Shown piece after piece: positions 34,506-43,191 of a stretch of DNA of 45,317 nt. The notes beneath the pieces were generated by a model. The model was not told where the DNA came from and did not search any database. It saw only the letters and a list, made by a program, of their open reading frames with translations. Position numbers and translations under genes: made by a program. The DNA comes from Thermoplasmata archaeon. GTDB taxonomy: Archaea; Thermoplasmatota; Thermoplasmata; Thermoplasmatales; Thermoplasmataceae. The stretch is from the NCBI GenBank assembly GCA_021820525.1, contig JAKADM010000004.1:1-45317 (forward strand), read 5' to 3'. Position 1 is the first letter of the stretch; each line of letters starts with the position of its first letter.

Positions 34506-34668
34506 GACATTGTCAAATTTTGGTTGATAAAATTTATAATTCCCAGTTGCCCCAAATAGGAATTGTATAGAAAAGCTTGAAATTGAACTGTTTGTAAGCA
34601 AGGCCTTAGTCTTTCTATAGTGAAGTTTAAGCAAAGCTTAAAAAAATCAACTAAGACGTGACAATGTC
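34506..34668. mobile_element. MITE-like element with 23-bp terminal inverted repeats
   Basis: The 163-bp stretch starts GACATTGTCAAATTTTGGTT and ends with the inverse of GACATTGTCACGTCTTAGTT. The 23-bp ends match at 19 positions. It has no coding capacity of its own and contains a second small palindrome (TTTAAGC-AAA-GCTTAAA). Its right end coincides with the stop codon of the gene remnant at 34668-34950, so it may have inserted at that gene's 3' end. Confidence 0.55.
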
Positions 34669-34950
34669 TACAATTGCAAAAGAATTTTAACAATCTTAAC
34701 CTTAGCATTTAACCGTTTACCACTCTTTACATTTGTCTTGACTTTATACAAAGCACGTTGTGATATTCCCTTATCCCTAACATCCTTGGGCCTCAATGAC
34801 AAAATCGAGTCAAAAAATTCTTTGCTGTTAACAATCTCATGATCCTTCAAGTATTCTAAATAATCCTCTTCCTTCGCACCGGTTTTGCTGACATCATCAA
34901 GGTTATTGGATTCCTTACCGATGTATCTTATGTTGTAATAGTAAACAATT
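34668..34950 (-). pseudogene. C-terminal remnant of an unknown gene (copy 1)
   Basis: The minus strand is open for about 93 codons without a good start. It reads YIGKESNNLDDVSKT..., then SILSLRPKDVRDKGISQRAL and a basic end. A diverged copy lies at about 37739-38285; a 61-bp block here (34762-34822) is about 88% identical to 37869-37930. I do not recognise the family with confidence. The basic helix-turn pattern near the end suggests nucleic-acid binding. It follows directly after the FkbM gene in the same direction, just as copy 2 follows the GT2 gene. Confidence 0.55.
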
Positions 34951-34963
34951 TAGACAAATGAAT

Positions 34964-35860
34964 TTATTTTTTCGCTTCAATTGTTCCGGAATCCAGTAAT
35001 GAGTACATCCCTTCATTATGTTTATAAATCCTAAATTTACTGAATCCATAATTTCTTAGTTTATTGACAATTTCATCTCTGTCTCCAATTGTTTTTTTTC
35101 CTATTTTCGTCGAATATTCAATCCTCACCATATTGAATTCTTTTAGTGATTCATCGTTAATTATTTCAAATTCCTTTCCTTTTATATCTAGGTCTAAAAG
35201 ATATGGGTTTGTTATGTTATATTCGTTTAGAATTGTATTAATACTTTTGCTTTGTACCTTTATTGTCTTTTTATTGGAATCGTATGATGATGAACTCCCA
35301 CTTATATAAGGGTCAATTGGAAAATTAATTTCTTCGTCTTTTCCTATGGCATAATTTTTCATTACAATAGTTCTCGAAAGTTCTGGATTTAACTCTATGT
35401 TCTTCAGAGCGAGATTGTACGAATTAAGCTCAGGCTCAAAGGAATAAACCATTGCACCTCTATATGCATAATATAAAGCTGTATCTCCAATAAAACCCCC
35501 GGCCTGAATAACTACCCTATTCTGAAGATTAAAGTCAGAAAAATGTATATCGTAAATGAATGTTTCCGCAAATATTAAGGGATAAAAACCCTTGACATTA
35601 AACTTAATTCCATACGGTGTTTCAATAATTCCATTCATATAATGCCAGTCTCCATTTGTGTTTGAGAAATTAACATTGTAAACAAGAGAAAATTCAAAAA
35701 GTTTTTTTATATCTTCATAATTTGTTTTATCAAATGCAAAAATAAAATTATTAATAGGACTAATTAATTTTCCCTTTTTCTTAGTCAAATTTATGAAATT
35801 AGTGAAACGATGTCTGCTATATATTGTATATGCAAGTAACCTTATTTTTGTTCGGTTCAT
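34964..35860 (-). CDS. FkbM-family methyltransferase
   Basis: This 298-residue protein has a SAM-binding Rossmann fold of the FkbM type: VVIQAGGFIGDTALYYAYRG (glycine loop), VYSFEPELNSYNLALKNI (acidic residue binding SAM ribose) and YLLDLDIKGKEFEII, the FkbM equivalent of the D-I-E-G-x-E motif. Such enzymes O-methylate sugars in glycans. Codon use is strongly AT-rich, unlike the core genes. The ATG overlaps the stop codon of a cas1-tail remnant (ATGA), showing that this gene sits where a cas1-following gene once was. Confidence 0.85.
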   Translation of the reverse strand: MNRTKIRLLAYTIYSRHRFTNFINLTKKKGKLISPINNFIFAFDKTNYEDIKKLFEFSLVYNVNFSNTNGDWHYMNGIIETPYGIKFNVKGFYPLIFAETFIYDIHFSDFNLQNRVVIQAGGFIGDTALYYAYRGAMVYSFEPELNSYNLALKNIELNPELSRTIVMKNYAIGKDEEINFPIDPYISGSSSSYDSNKKTIKVQSKSINTILNEYNITNPYLLDLDIKGKEFEIINDESLKEFNMVRIEYSTKIGKKTIGDRDEIVNKLRNYGFSKFRIYKHNEGMYSLLDSGTIEAKK

Positions 35861-35925
35861 TCAATCCTCACCTTTGTTTTTCTATACGTGTAAATGCTCT
35901 TTTCCTCTTTAATCTTTTTGGATCT
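35858..35925 (-). pseudogene. Degenerate 3' end of cas1
   Basis: About 65 bp before the FkbM start align at roughly three quarters identity with the 3' end of the cas1 part of the chimera (39321-39388). In frame it reads KKIKEEKSIYTYRKTKVRIE then TGA, comparable with KKIKKEKKIKIYRITNVKME in the chimera. The homology stops at the start codon of FkbM on one side and near the ISL3 remnant on the other. Confidence 0.55.
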
Positions 35926-35973
35926 TTTCAACTCTCTGGGGGTAAATAATAAACTACTTTTTCATTATAGCGC

Positions 35974-36730
35974 ATGAATTCAGAGGAACTGTTTAAGAAG
36001 CTTCCAGGCCTCGATGAACCATGGTACATCAAACAGATAAGATTTGATCATGAAGATAAGAGAGTTAATATTTACGTAGATTTCCCGAAGGGATCAAGAT
36101 TCCTTTGTCCGGAATGGGGAAATAAATATGGCGTTCATGAAACTGAAGAAGGAACCTGGAGACACCTGAACATATTCAAGTATTCTGTATACATACATGC
36201 AAGAGAGCCTGGAATTGGATGCATTGAACATGGTAAGAGGACAGTCGATCTACCATAGGCAGGGAAAGGGTCTGGATTCACACTGCACTTTGAGGCATTG
36301 ATAGCTGAGACGAGCAGGGAAATGCCTGTATCTGCAGTTGCAAGGATCGTTGGAATTGGTGAGGATTCGGTATGGAGAATCCTCAAGCATTATGTTGATT
36401 CAGCAAGGGAAAAGATCGATCTCTTGGATATGGATATAATGGGAATAGACGAATTCTCTGTAGAGAAACATCATGTCTATGATACCAAGAATAGCAGGGT
36501 AGTGGACATAGAGGAAGGCAGGGAGTCGGACGTCTTTTCCAGGTTCCACATGAAACATCTCTTTCTGGATCCGAATAATATAGACCACATAACTACGGAT
36601 ATGTATCTGTCATATACATCCGGCACCAGGGAGTATTTTTCCAGTTCAAGGATAGTTGATCATTTTCAAGTTATAAAGATTATAAATGATGCTTTGGAAA
36701 GAATAAGGACTGGCATGACAGGAAGCAACC
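35974..36730 (+). pseudogene. ISL3-family transposase, broken and 3'-truncated
   Basis: Two frames give an ISL3-type transposase. The first (35974-36258) is the N-terminal zinc-finger region; one expected Cys is altered (FLCPEWGNK). An amber TAG at 36256-36258 stands where ISL3 proteins have a Trp before AGKGSGFTLHFEALI. The second part (to about 36730) has the helix-turn-helix SAVARIVGIGEDSVWRILKH and the first catalytic region MGIDEFSVEKHH. It ends abruptly where an IS630 fragment begins, so the catalytic domain is incomplete. Confidence 0.8.
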
Positions 36731-36732
36731 CG

Positions 36733-37562
36733 GTTCAAAAAGTAAGCTGACAGAGGATCAAAAAGAGAAACTGAAGAAAATAATAGACAGCGGTCTCAGA
36801 TCATATGCATACAATACTGATCTCTGGACACTGAAGAGAATATCTGAAGTCATATCAAGGGAATTTAATGTTGAGTACAACACACATCTGGCGGGTTTTG
36901 AAAAGTCTGGGTTATTCGGCACAGATTCCTCTTGCAACAGCCATGGAGAAGAATCCAGAATATGTAAGCGAATGGCTTGAGAAGAATTATCCGGAATATG
37001 TGAAGGAGGCAAAGGAGGAGAATGCAACCATTCTCTTCCAGGATGAATCTGGATTGCAGAGCAGACCCAATGTAAGGAAGACATGGTCACTTAAGGGAAA
37101 GAGAGCAGTCATGAAGGTGAGGGAGAAGAGGGATAAGATATCCATATCCTCCGCCGTATCTGTGAATGGCGATCTATATTTCGCCATAAAGGAGGGGAGC
37201 ATGAACGAGGATGACATCATCTCATTTCTGGATCAGCTTTTTTCAGAAATACATGGATTTCTTTACATATTCTGGGACAAATGATACACAGGAGCGGTAA
37301 GGTCAAGGAATACCTCGGAAAGCACAATGATCGGCTAATTACAAGGCGCATATCTGCATATTCTCCTGAGCTTAATCCTGATGAACTCGTATGGAATGCC
37401 CTGAAATATCAGGAGATTCCAAATTTCTGCCCTGAAAGCATGGATGATCTGAAGAATGCTGTAATATCCACCATGAACAAACTAAAGAGCAACCCGGCAC
37501 GGCTAAAAAATATAATCAGAGGCTCAAGCCTTCCCTTGCCACCCTTAACAGGAAAAAATTAA
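36733..37562 (+). pseudogene. IS630-family transposase, frameshifted remnant
   Basis: Three frames are needed. SKLTEDQKEKLKKIIDSGL with TDLWTLKRISEVI comes first, from about 36740. A shift near 36880 leads to TTHIWRVLKSLGYS... with LFQDESGLQSRPNVRKTWSL (the first catalytic Asp region). A second shift near 37280 splits the WDN-x-x-x-H motif, and the rest is IHRSGKVKEYL...SAYSPELNPDELVWNALK (C-terminal Asp/Glu region). The N-terminal helix-turn-helix is missing and it is joined to the truncated ISL3. The element is inactive. Confidence 0.85.
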
Positions 37563-37738
37563 ACGAAAGGAGAATAGAATTGTATAAAGAACAGATTCTA
37601 TTGAATAATATTTGTTAATTAATATTTATTAAATTGAAAATCACAACTTTTTCCCTTGAATATATCCCCCATTTAAACTCTGGGGATAATATAAAAGACC
37701 GTAAAAATTTCACCTCCATTTAATTGAATATTCATACT

Positions 37739-38285
37739 TTAAAATAAAAATAAAACATTTCTTTGTTTTTTCTTGAACATATCCAAGAGTGTTCTATTTA
37801 TTTTAGTCTTGAGATTGAGTTTATTTCATTTTCTAATCTCTGCCTTCTTTCTTTTTATTCCTCTTTCCGATATTCCCTTATCACTGACATCCTTGGGCTT
37901 CAATGACAAAATCCAGTCAAGAGATTCCTTAAAATTTAGATATTCAAGTTATGAGACATCTTCAATTCCCAATACCAAGGTTTCATCAAGGTTATTAGCT
38001 ATGTATCCTATCAGCAATGATGTGTTTTCTATAGGCTTTTCCATCTATGTAATCGAATTTATGATCATCATGCCTTACACACTGTGTCAGGATGTTCTCT
38101 AATATATGTCAACAAGATGTAGTAGGTAACGGCAATTTATCGGATGTGGTATTGGTTTTATTATCAATAAACAGCTTGTATTGAATCCATTTTATGTTTA
38201 TATCGAAAGGCAAACAGGGGATAACATCGTTTTTCTCTGAACTGGTAAGCATGAAGTTGAACGGCTTTATCTGTTTCTCTATTTT
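37739..38285 (-). pseudogene. Remnant of an unknown gene (copy 2)
   Basis: A longer but more damaged relative of 34668-34950. Reading from 38285 it contains IEKQIKPFNFMLTSSEK..., PFDINIKWIQYKLFI, then HKFDYIDGKAYRKHIIADRI. A frameshift follows, then IANNLDETL..., and ILSLKPKDVSDKGISERGIK, with in-frame stops at three places. The C-terminal block matches copy 1. A KPFNF-containing archaeal family of unknown role is a possible parent, but I cannot name it. It lies just downstream of the GT2 gene. Confidence 0.5.
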
Positions 38286-38363
38286 TCTTGTTCAAAGCAT
38301 TTATTGTCCTGTTTGTTCAACAGCGATTTATATTGAGATACGTTCATTATGCAGAACTTAAGA

Positions 38364-39323
38364 TTATTCCGTTGACTTTATTAATGGCCTCTTCCTATTT
38401 GAAAACGCCCATATTAAACTTTTAATTGTTACTTGAATAGAAACTATAGGTTTCTTAGATTCCATTGATAACTCATAAGTAGAAGCTATAAAAAAGATTA
38501 AAATAATTACAATTAAAAATAATTTATTATATTCATAATTCCTCACAATTGATCTAAAACCATGACTTATAAAAAGTTCTGCTCTTTGAATTTTTTTAAA
38601 CTTACTTGTTGTCCCACCTCCATAATGAATTATTGATATTTTTGAAGTTGCAAATATCTTAAACTTATTCATATAAGCTCTGATTGCAAAATCCATTTCA
38701 TCAAAATTATATGGCTCCATAAACTCATCGAAACATCCAATGCTTTGGCATAGTGATTTACGGAATATAAAACAAGCTCCGTGTAACATTTGTATTTCAA
38801 TTAGCCGATCATTGGTTAATTTTTTTACTATTTTGGGGCACACTTGGGGAAAATTAAATTTAAATAAATATGGGATTCTGAAGATTTTTGTTAATCCGAG
38901 ACTTTGAGTTAATTTAGTTTCTGAGGATATTATTAGTGGTGAAAGCAATGACACATTATCACTTTGAAATATTTCTCTTATGATATCGAAAAATTTTTTG
39001 TCTATGAACTCTACATCTGAATCAATCATCACTATAATTTTTCCCTTGGATTTTTTTACTACTAAATTTCTATTTTCTGGTAACGAAAACCGTCTTTCTC
39101 GATATACGTATGTAAGAGGGATGTGGGTTTTATCTTTAAAATTTTCTATCAAATGGGTTGTATTATCGTCACTATTATTATCCACTATTACTATTTCAAC
39201 ATTTTCGACATCTTGATAGAGGATAGATATGGAATTTAATAATTTTTTAATATAATCATAATTATTTTGAGTTACAATACAAATGGAAATCAAATTGTTT
39301 GTATATATTTTATTCTTGTCCAT
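38364..39323 (-). CDS. GT2-family glycosyltransferase with C-terminal membrane segment
   Basis: This 319-residue GT-A enzyme has SICIVTQNNYDYIKKLLNSI, VDNNSDDNT (donor binding), the DxD-like MIDSDVEF, and LHGACFIFRKSL...GCFDEFMEPYNFDEMDFAIRAY (the acceptor ED-like region, as in rhamnosyltransferase-like GT2). A hydrophobic helix near residues 265-285 may anchor it. Its start lies inside the 3' end of the cas1 chimera (34-nt overlap), exactly where the cas1-tail homology shared with the FkbM locus ends. It has very AT-rich codon use. Confidence 0.88.
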   Translation of the reverse strand: MDKNKIYTNNLISICIVTQNNYDYIKKLLNSISILYQDVENVEIVIVDNNSDDNTTHLIENFKDKTHIPLTYVYRERRFSLPENRNLVVKKSKGKIIVMIDSDVEFIDKKFFDIIREIFQSDNVSLLSPLIISSETKLTQSLGLTKIFRIPYLFKFNFPQVCPKIVKKLTNDRLIEIQMLHGACFIFRKSLCQSIGCFDEFMEPYNFDEMDFAIRAYMNKFKIFATSKISIIHYGGGTTSKFKKIQRAELFISHGFRSIVRNYEYNKLFLIVIILIFFIASTYELSMESKKPIVSIQVTIKSLIWAFSNRKRPLIKSTE

Positions 39324-40231
39324 TCCATCTTCACATTTGTTATTCTATATATCTTTATCTTTTTTTCCTTTTTAATCTTTTTCTTTTGATACCACAATGT
39401 AAACTTGTTTGTCTTCAAGTCTTTCCTTTTCTTAGGTTCAATTGTCATTATCATGTCCTTTATGTCAGTAGTATCATTTCTCGATATTGCCATATCCAGT
39501 ATACTGAACTCAAGCCCTTTGAGCTTTCCTGATATGTATCTGCTCAGTTCCCTGATATTCTCAAACATTATGTTCTCAAGGGTATGCTGTTTATTCCTGA
39601 ACTCATAACGTTTGTTGAAGTTGTTTGTTATTTTCTTAATCAATTTCTTAGAGGTCTCAGGTTTCAATCGTATATGGTAATTCTCAGTTGTTATGAAATC
39701 CGATCTCTTCAATTCCGTTTCCAGTAATTCGATAACAGAATAATCTAAAACATACCTGAATAATTCCTGTAAGTCACAAACAAGAGGATGCTTTGACGGT
39801 GTTATCTCATGCAGATATCCAATTGATACGTCAAGACCTATTGTGTTGATATTTTTCCTTACCATTGATTCCAGTATTGCATATCCATAGTTCATTAAAG
39901 CGTTGATAGGATCGGATTTTGAATACCTCTCAAATACTTGGGCTATGAATGAAAACTCCATTATCTGTGGTTTCTCGAGTTCAAGTTTTCCGTCTGTTGT
40001 TTTCAGTGTTCTTGAACCATTTCTGTATCCCTTTCTCTCCTCTGATCTTTCATATGGAAGAGAAGATACCTTTGTTCTTGCCTTCTCTTCTATTACATTG
40101 TTGAGAAACCATTCCATGAGTTTCCTCTTTCCATCCTGCTGTCCTTCAGGAAAATACTTGTTATTTATTTCACAGCGTCTAAATGGCCCTGTATATTTCA
40201 ATCTCTTTAACTCTGAATTGTGCAGGTTCAT
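39290..40231 (-). CDS. Chimeric ORF: IS256 transposase N-terminus fused to Cas1 catalytic domain
   Basis: This 313-codon frame is unbroken. Residues about 35-107 match the N-terminal part of IS256/mutator transposases (YERSEERKGYRNGSRTLKT, KLELEKPQI, FIAQVFERYSKSD). From about 107 it is Cas1: DPINALMNYGYAILESMVRK (Glu121), IGLDVSIGYLHE (His141), HPLVCDLQELFR (Asp153), a helical lobe, and the C-terminal NKFTLWYQKKK...KIKIYR. The Glu/His/Asp metal-binding set of Cas1 is present, but the N-terminal beta domain needed for dimerisation is replaced. The original stop (TGA) has become TGG, adding about nine residues that run into the GT2 gene. It is most likely a decayed cas1 captured by an IS256 fragment. 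Whether it is expressed is unknown. Confidence 0.75.
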   Translation of the reverse strand: MNLHNSELKRLKYTGPFRRCEINNKYFPEGQQDGKRKLMEWFLNNVIEEKARTKVSSLPYERSEERKGYRNGSRTLKTTDGKLELEKPQIMEFSFIAQVFERYSKSDPINALMNYGYAILESMVRKNINTIGLDVSIGYLHEITPSKHPLVCDLQELFRYVLDYSVIELLETELKRSDFITTENYHIRLKPETSKKLIKKITNNFNKRYEFRNKQHTLENIMFENIRELSRYISGKLKGLEFSILDMAISRNDTTDIKDMIMTIEPKKRKDLKTNKFTLWYQKKKIKKEKKIKIYRITNVKMEWTRIKYIQTI

Positions 40232-40347
40232 TTCAATTTTACAGCAGACTCAGTACACTATGGGATATTATTATTGAATTGATGAGAGCAGGGAAATGCT
40301 TCAGGATCATTATCCTTCATGATTACACAACATTTGGGACTCTATGT

Positions 40348-41310
40348 CTATTTTTCCTTACTGGATATTTTATCTTTAATAAAACCTATTATTTCTTCAA
40401 TTAAAATTTCTTGATTATTAATCTCGATAAAAAATTCTTTTATTTCACCAAAAAGCTCATCTTTTTTAGATTCGAACAGAAAATCATTAGGACAATCCTT
40501 TGAATAAATTACAATATTTATAGAATTTGGCAAGAAAGACACCAAATCTGAGACCCCACTTCTTGCGCTTATAGAAAAACCAGCAAAATTTATAATGGTC
40601 AAAAGAGCAGATGGTTCCGTAAAAAAATTCCTAAAACCCTTCCTTTGCCAAAATGGGTTGTCGCTGTTAATTATCGGGCAAATTCCTTCTTTGGATAAAT
40701 TCTCATAAATTCTTTCAATAAATGAAGTATCAATGGGAGACATGCTTTTGCTGTCAGGTGAAATAATTACTGATTTTCCTTTTTGAATTTTCATTTTTTC
40801 AATCAATTCTTGAAATGAAGATATTTCCGGTAGATCTTTTTCCTCTATTCTTTTCAACTGTAATTTTTGATTGAGACCAAATGTTTTCTCATATCTAATA
40901 TACATATTAGACCAGATTTCTTTTCTTGAAACCTTAAAGAATTGCAATACTCCCGGTAAGGAAAAGTAAACATTATTTCTAAAAGTGAAATTCATTATGT
41001 TCAAAAAAATTTGCTTTAGACCCTCTTCTACAGTGTTTTTAAAACTTGGTATTTTGTAAGCGATAGAGTCAAGGCCAAATATCTTTGGAATTTTTTCATA
41101 TTGTGGTTTCGTTATTATACATATATTCACATTAGTTACTTCTTTAAAACTTTTGGCGTAGCTGCAAGCTATGGCAGTATCTCCCAAATGATGATTACAT
41201 ATTAGATATTTTGGATATCTCTTATTCTCGCTAATAAATCTCTCAAGTGAGATTAATTGTATACAATCGTGAATGAAATTTTTCATTTCTTCCCTTAGTC
41301 TTATCTTCAT
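40348..41310 (-). CDS. GT9-like (heptosyltransferase-fold) glycosyltransferase
   Basis: This 320-residue GT-B-like protein opens with YLICNHHLGDTAIACSYAKSF (compare the R-x-x-x-x-GD motif of ADP-heptose transferases). It later has SVIISPDSKSMSP and AGFSISARSGVSDLVSFL, resembling the donor-site loop of GT9. Similarity is distant, so the donor is unknown. Its start overlaps the HAD gene by 4 nt, making it the last gene of a four-gene sugar-activation operon. Confidence 0.65.
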   Translation of the reverse strand: MKIRLREEMKNFIHDCIQLISLERFISENKRYPKYLICNHHLGDTAIACSYAKSFKEVTNVNICIITKPQYEKIPKIFGLDSIAYKIPSFKNTVEEGLKQIFLNIMNFTFRNNVYFSLPGVLQFFKVSRKEIWSNMYIRYEKTFGLNQKLQLKRIEEKDLPEISSFQELIEKMKIQKGKSVIISPDSKSMSPIDTSFIERIYENLSKEGICPIINSDNPFWQRKGFRNFFTEPSALLTIINFAGFSISARSGVSDLVSFLPNSINIVIYSKDCPNDFLFESKKDELFGEIKEFFIEINNQEILIEEIIGFIKDKISSKEK

Positions 41311-41684
41311 TTTATCACATTTTTGATTTCATTCTCGTCTAATCCGCTGTTTCTCTTTAAATTTATAGAGTAAGCAGTTATCATTTCGTTGTTCTTTTTA
41401 TCATTTATTAATACCCTAACACCTGTATTTAATTCCATAAGAAGAACCTTATAGTTAATTCCCGCTTTATTAAGAGAATATTCAGTTATCTCCCTGTAAA
41501 TTTCTTTACGGGCAGTGCATAGTATCACAATGTCACCTTTTGGAATCTTCTTAAAGAAATTCAATACGCCTGGTAAAGGCTTTTCAAAGCCACCCTCAGG
41601 AAGATTCAAGTATCCGTTATGTGGGAATATAACTCCATCTATATCTATAAACCATGTCTTCGGTAGGTCTAAATCAGTACTCAT
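41307..41684 (-). CDS. HAD-superfamily phosphatase, small
   Basis: This 125-residue minimal HAD has motif I WFIDIDGVIF (nucleophile Asp and acid/base Asp), motif II LCTAR and a late LINDKKN likely serving as motif IV. There is no cap domain. Such proteins in capsule-type loci dephosphorylate a sugar bisphosphate. It overlaps the nucleotidyltransferase-kinase gene by 11 nt and the GT9-like gene by 4 nt. Confidence 0.82.
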   Translation of the reverse strand: MSTDLDLPKTWFIDIDGVIFPHNGYLNLPEGGFEKPLPGVLNFFKKIPKGDIVILCTARKEIYREITEYSLNKAGINYKVLLMELNTGVRVLINDKKNNEMITAYSINLKRNSGLDENEIKNVIK

Positions 41685-43188
41685 TTAAAGCACACTCAAG
41701 GTAATAAAGCCCTAAAAAATAAGATGCTAGGATAGAATCGTAATCGTTAAGGACATATCCTGATAGAGATAACCAAATCATAGAATGTAATATCTTTATG
41801 TCTTTATAGATATCTTTAAAAGTGTCTTTAAAAAAGTCATCGGTGATCTCAAATTTTGATGAAACAATATCAATATTTACTTCTGGGAGATTCAATTCCA
41901 ACTTAAAATTTCCATTATTAAATTGATCATAATTTCCAACCGCCGAATAATATAATTTGGCAAAATCATACCTAGAATCTCCAAATATTTTTGTTTTTCC
42001 GAAGTACCCTCTTGGGTCAATAAATTTAATATCTCCATTTTTAGTAACTATAGTATTTGAAAATGTCGGATCTCCGTGAATGGGATAGAAATAATTTATA
42101 GGAGTAAGTTTTTTAAACATTTCATTCATTATTTCCCTTGAATCTTTGGACAAAAACTGGACTCTTTTTCCATTGATTTTGAACTTCATATCTGACTTAT
42201 TTTTTAATATCATGGTGGCTGGTTCTATCCTCTTTAGAGTTTTTTCAACGTAAACATCATACAAATCCTCATTCTTTTTCGATGTTTTATCCAAAGAATG
42301 AATTTGTTTTAATTTTTCCATAATATTTTTAACTATCTCTATTTTTTCATTTTCTTTAAAATTTCCCATCTGATAGGGATGCATTCCATCAATTCTCTCC
42401 ATTTGAAGTGGTTCATAGGTAAATATTTTCGGCACACCATCATAATTCCGTTGATTCATGAATTTGTACCATTCAACTTCAAGTTCGATAAGTTTTTTAA
42501 ATTCAGGATCTGAATAAGTTTTAGTAACCTTGTCATTTTCTATTATAACACTGTTAAAGAATCTTGAGTTTGAGAAGCGTGATTTAAATTCGATATACTT
42601 TTCTAAAGTACCGATCTCCACAATAGAATCTATTGTTAAAGATTCCATTTTTATTTCAGTAGATGCAAGAAACTTAACAAACTCCCCACTATCTGGAACT
42701 TTACCCAGAATTTTCTTGTTTTCAAAAATAAATAACCCTATTACACCATTTTTAGAACTCAGGCTTTCAATGAATCTTCCATCTTCGAATCTGTATCTAC
42801 ATTTTTCAGTGTTAGAAACACACACGTAGTTTCCGCTTGGTTCTGGTAATTTTAGAACAGATTGATAATATAAATCTGACCAAGAAACCGCAATACGCTC
42901 ATTCTCTGGAATGAATTCTAGAGCCTCATTAATGCCTGCGTTTGTACCTATACCTTTTGATTTAATTAGCGTAAATTCAAAGCCCGGATCAACCGATTCT
43001 AAATAACCCTTTAAGGCCTCAAATTTATAATCTCCAATAATATATAATCTAGCTCCAGGAAATGCTGCTGCAACTGTCTTGAGCAGATTCGTTCCATATA
43101 AAGATATCAGGCATTTTGGCCGATTATTTGTTAGATATCCCATTCTTGAACCCTTTCCCCCGGCTTGAATTATTACGTTTTTTATCAA
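41674..43188 (-). CDS. Fused sugar-phosphate nucleotidyltransferase and APH/choline-kinase-like kinase
   Basis: This 504-residue protein has two domains. Residues 1-~200 are a nucleotidyltransferase: IIQAGGKGSRMGYLTNNRPKCL is the NTP-binding signature (seen in part), and SWSDLYY takes the metal-binding Asp position. Residues ~215-500 are a kinase of the aminoglycoside/choline kinase fold: the catalytic loop YPIHGDPTFSNTIV, the metal-binding FIDPRGYFG and DSRYDFAKLYYSAVGNY. It would phosphorylate and nucleotidylate a sugar or an aminoalcohol. It follows the SIS gene by 3 nt. Confidence 0.82.
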   Translation of the reverse strand: MIKNVIIQAGGKGSRMGYLTNNRPKCLISLYGTNLLKTVAAAFPGARLYIIGDYKFEALKGYLESVDPGFEFTLIKSKGIGTNAGINEALEFIPENERIAVSWSDLYYQSVLKLPEPSGNYVCVSNTEKCRYRFEDGRFIESLSSKNGVIGLFIFENKKILGKVPDSGEFVKFLASTEIKMESLTIDSIVEIGTLEKYIEFKSRFSNSRFFNSVIIENDKVTKTYSDPEFKKLIELEVEWYKFMNQRNYDGVPKIFTYEPLQMERIDGMHPYQMGNFKENEKIEIVKNIMEKLKQIHSLDKTSKKNEDLYDVYVEKTLKRIEPATMILKNKSDMKFKINGKRVQFLSKDSREIMNEMFKKLTPINYFYPIHGDPTFSNTIVTKNGDIKFIDPRGYFGKTKIFGDSRYDFAKLYYSAVGNYDQFNNGNFKLELNLPEVNIDIVSSKFEITDDFFKDTFKDIYKDIKILHSMIWLSLSGYVLNDYDSILASYFLGLYYLECALNEY

Positions 43189-43191
43189 AAT

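Noticed and set aside
34475-34708. 77-codon minus-strand ORF
   Set aside because: It lies largely within the MITE-like element and out of frame with the adjacent gene remnant. The reading is a by-product of the inverted-repeat element.
39290-40231. Casposon
   Set aside because: There is no family B DNA polymerase, no terminal repeats bracketing the cas1 part, and the N-terminal portion is IS256 transposase rather than a casposase domain.
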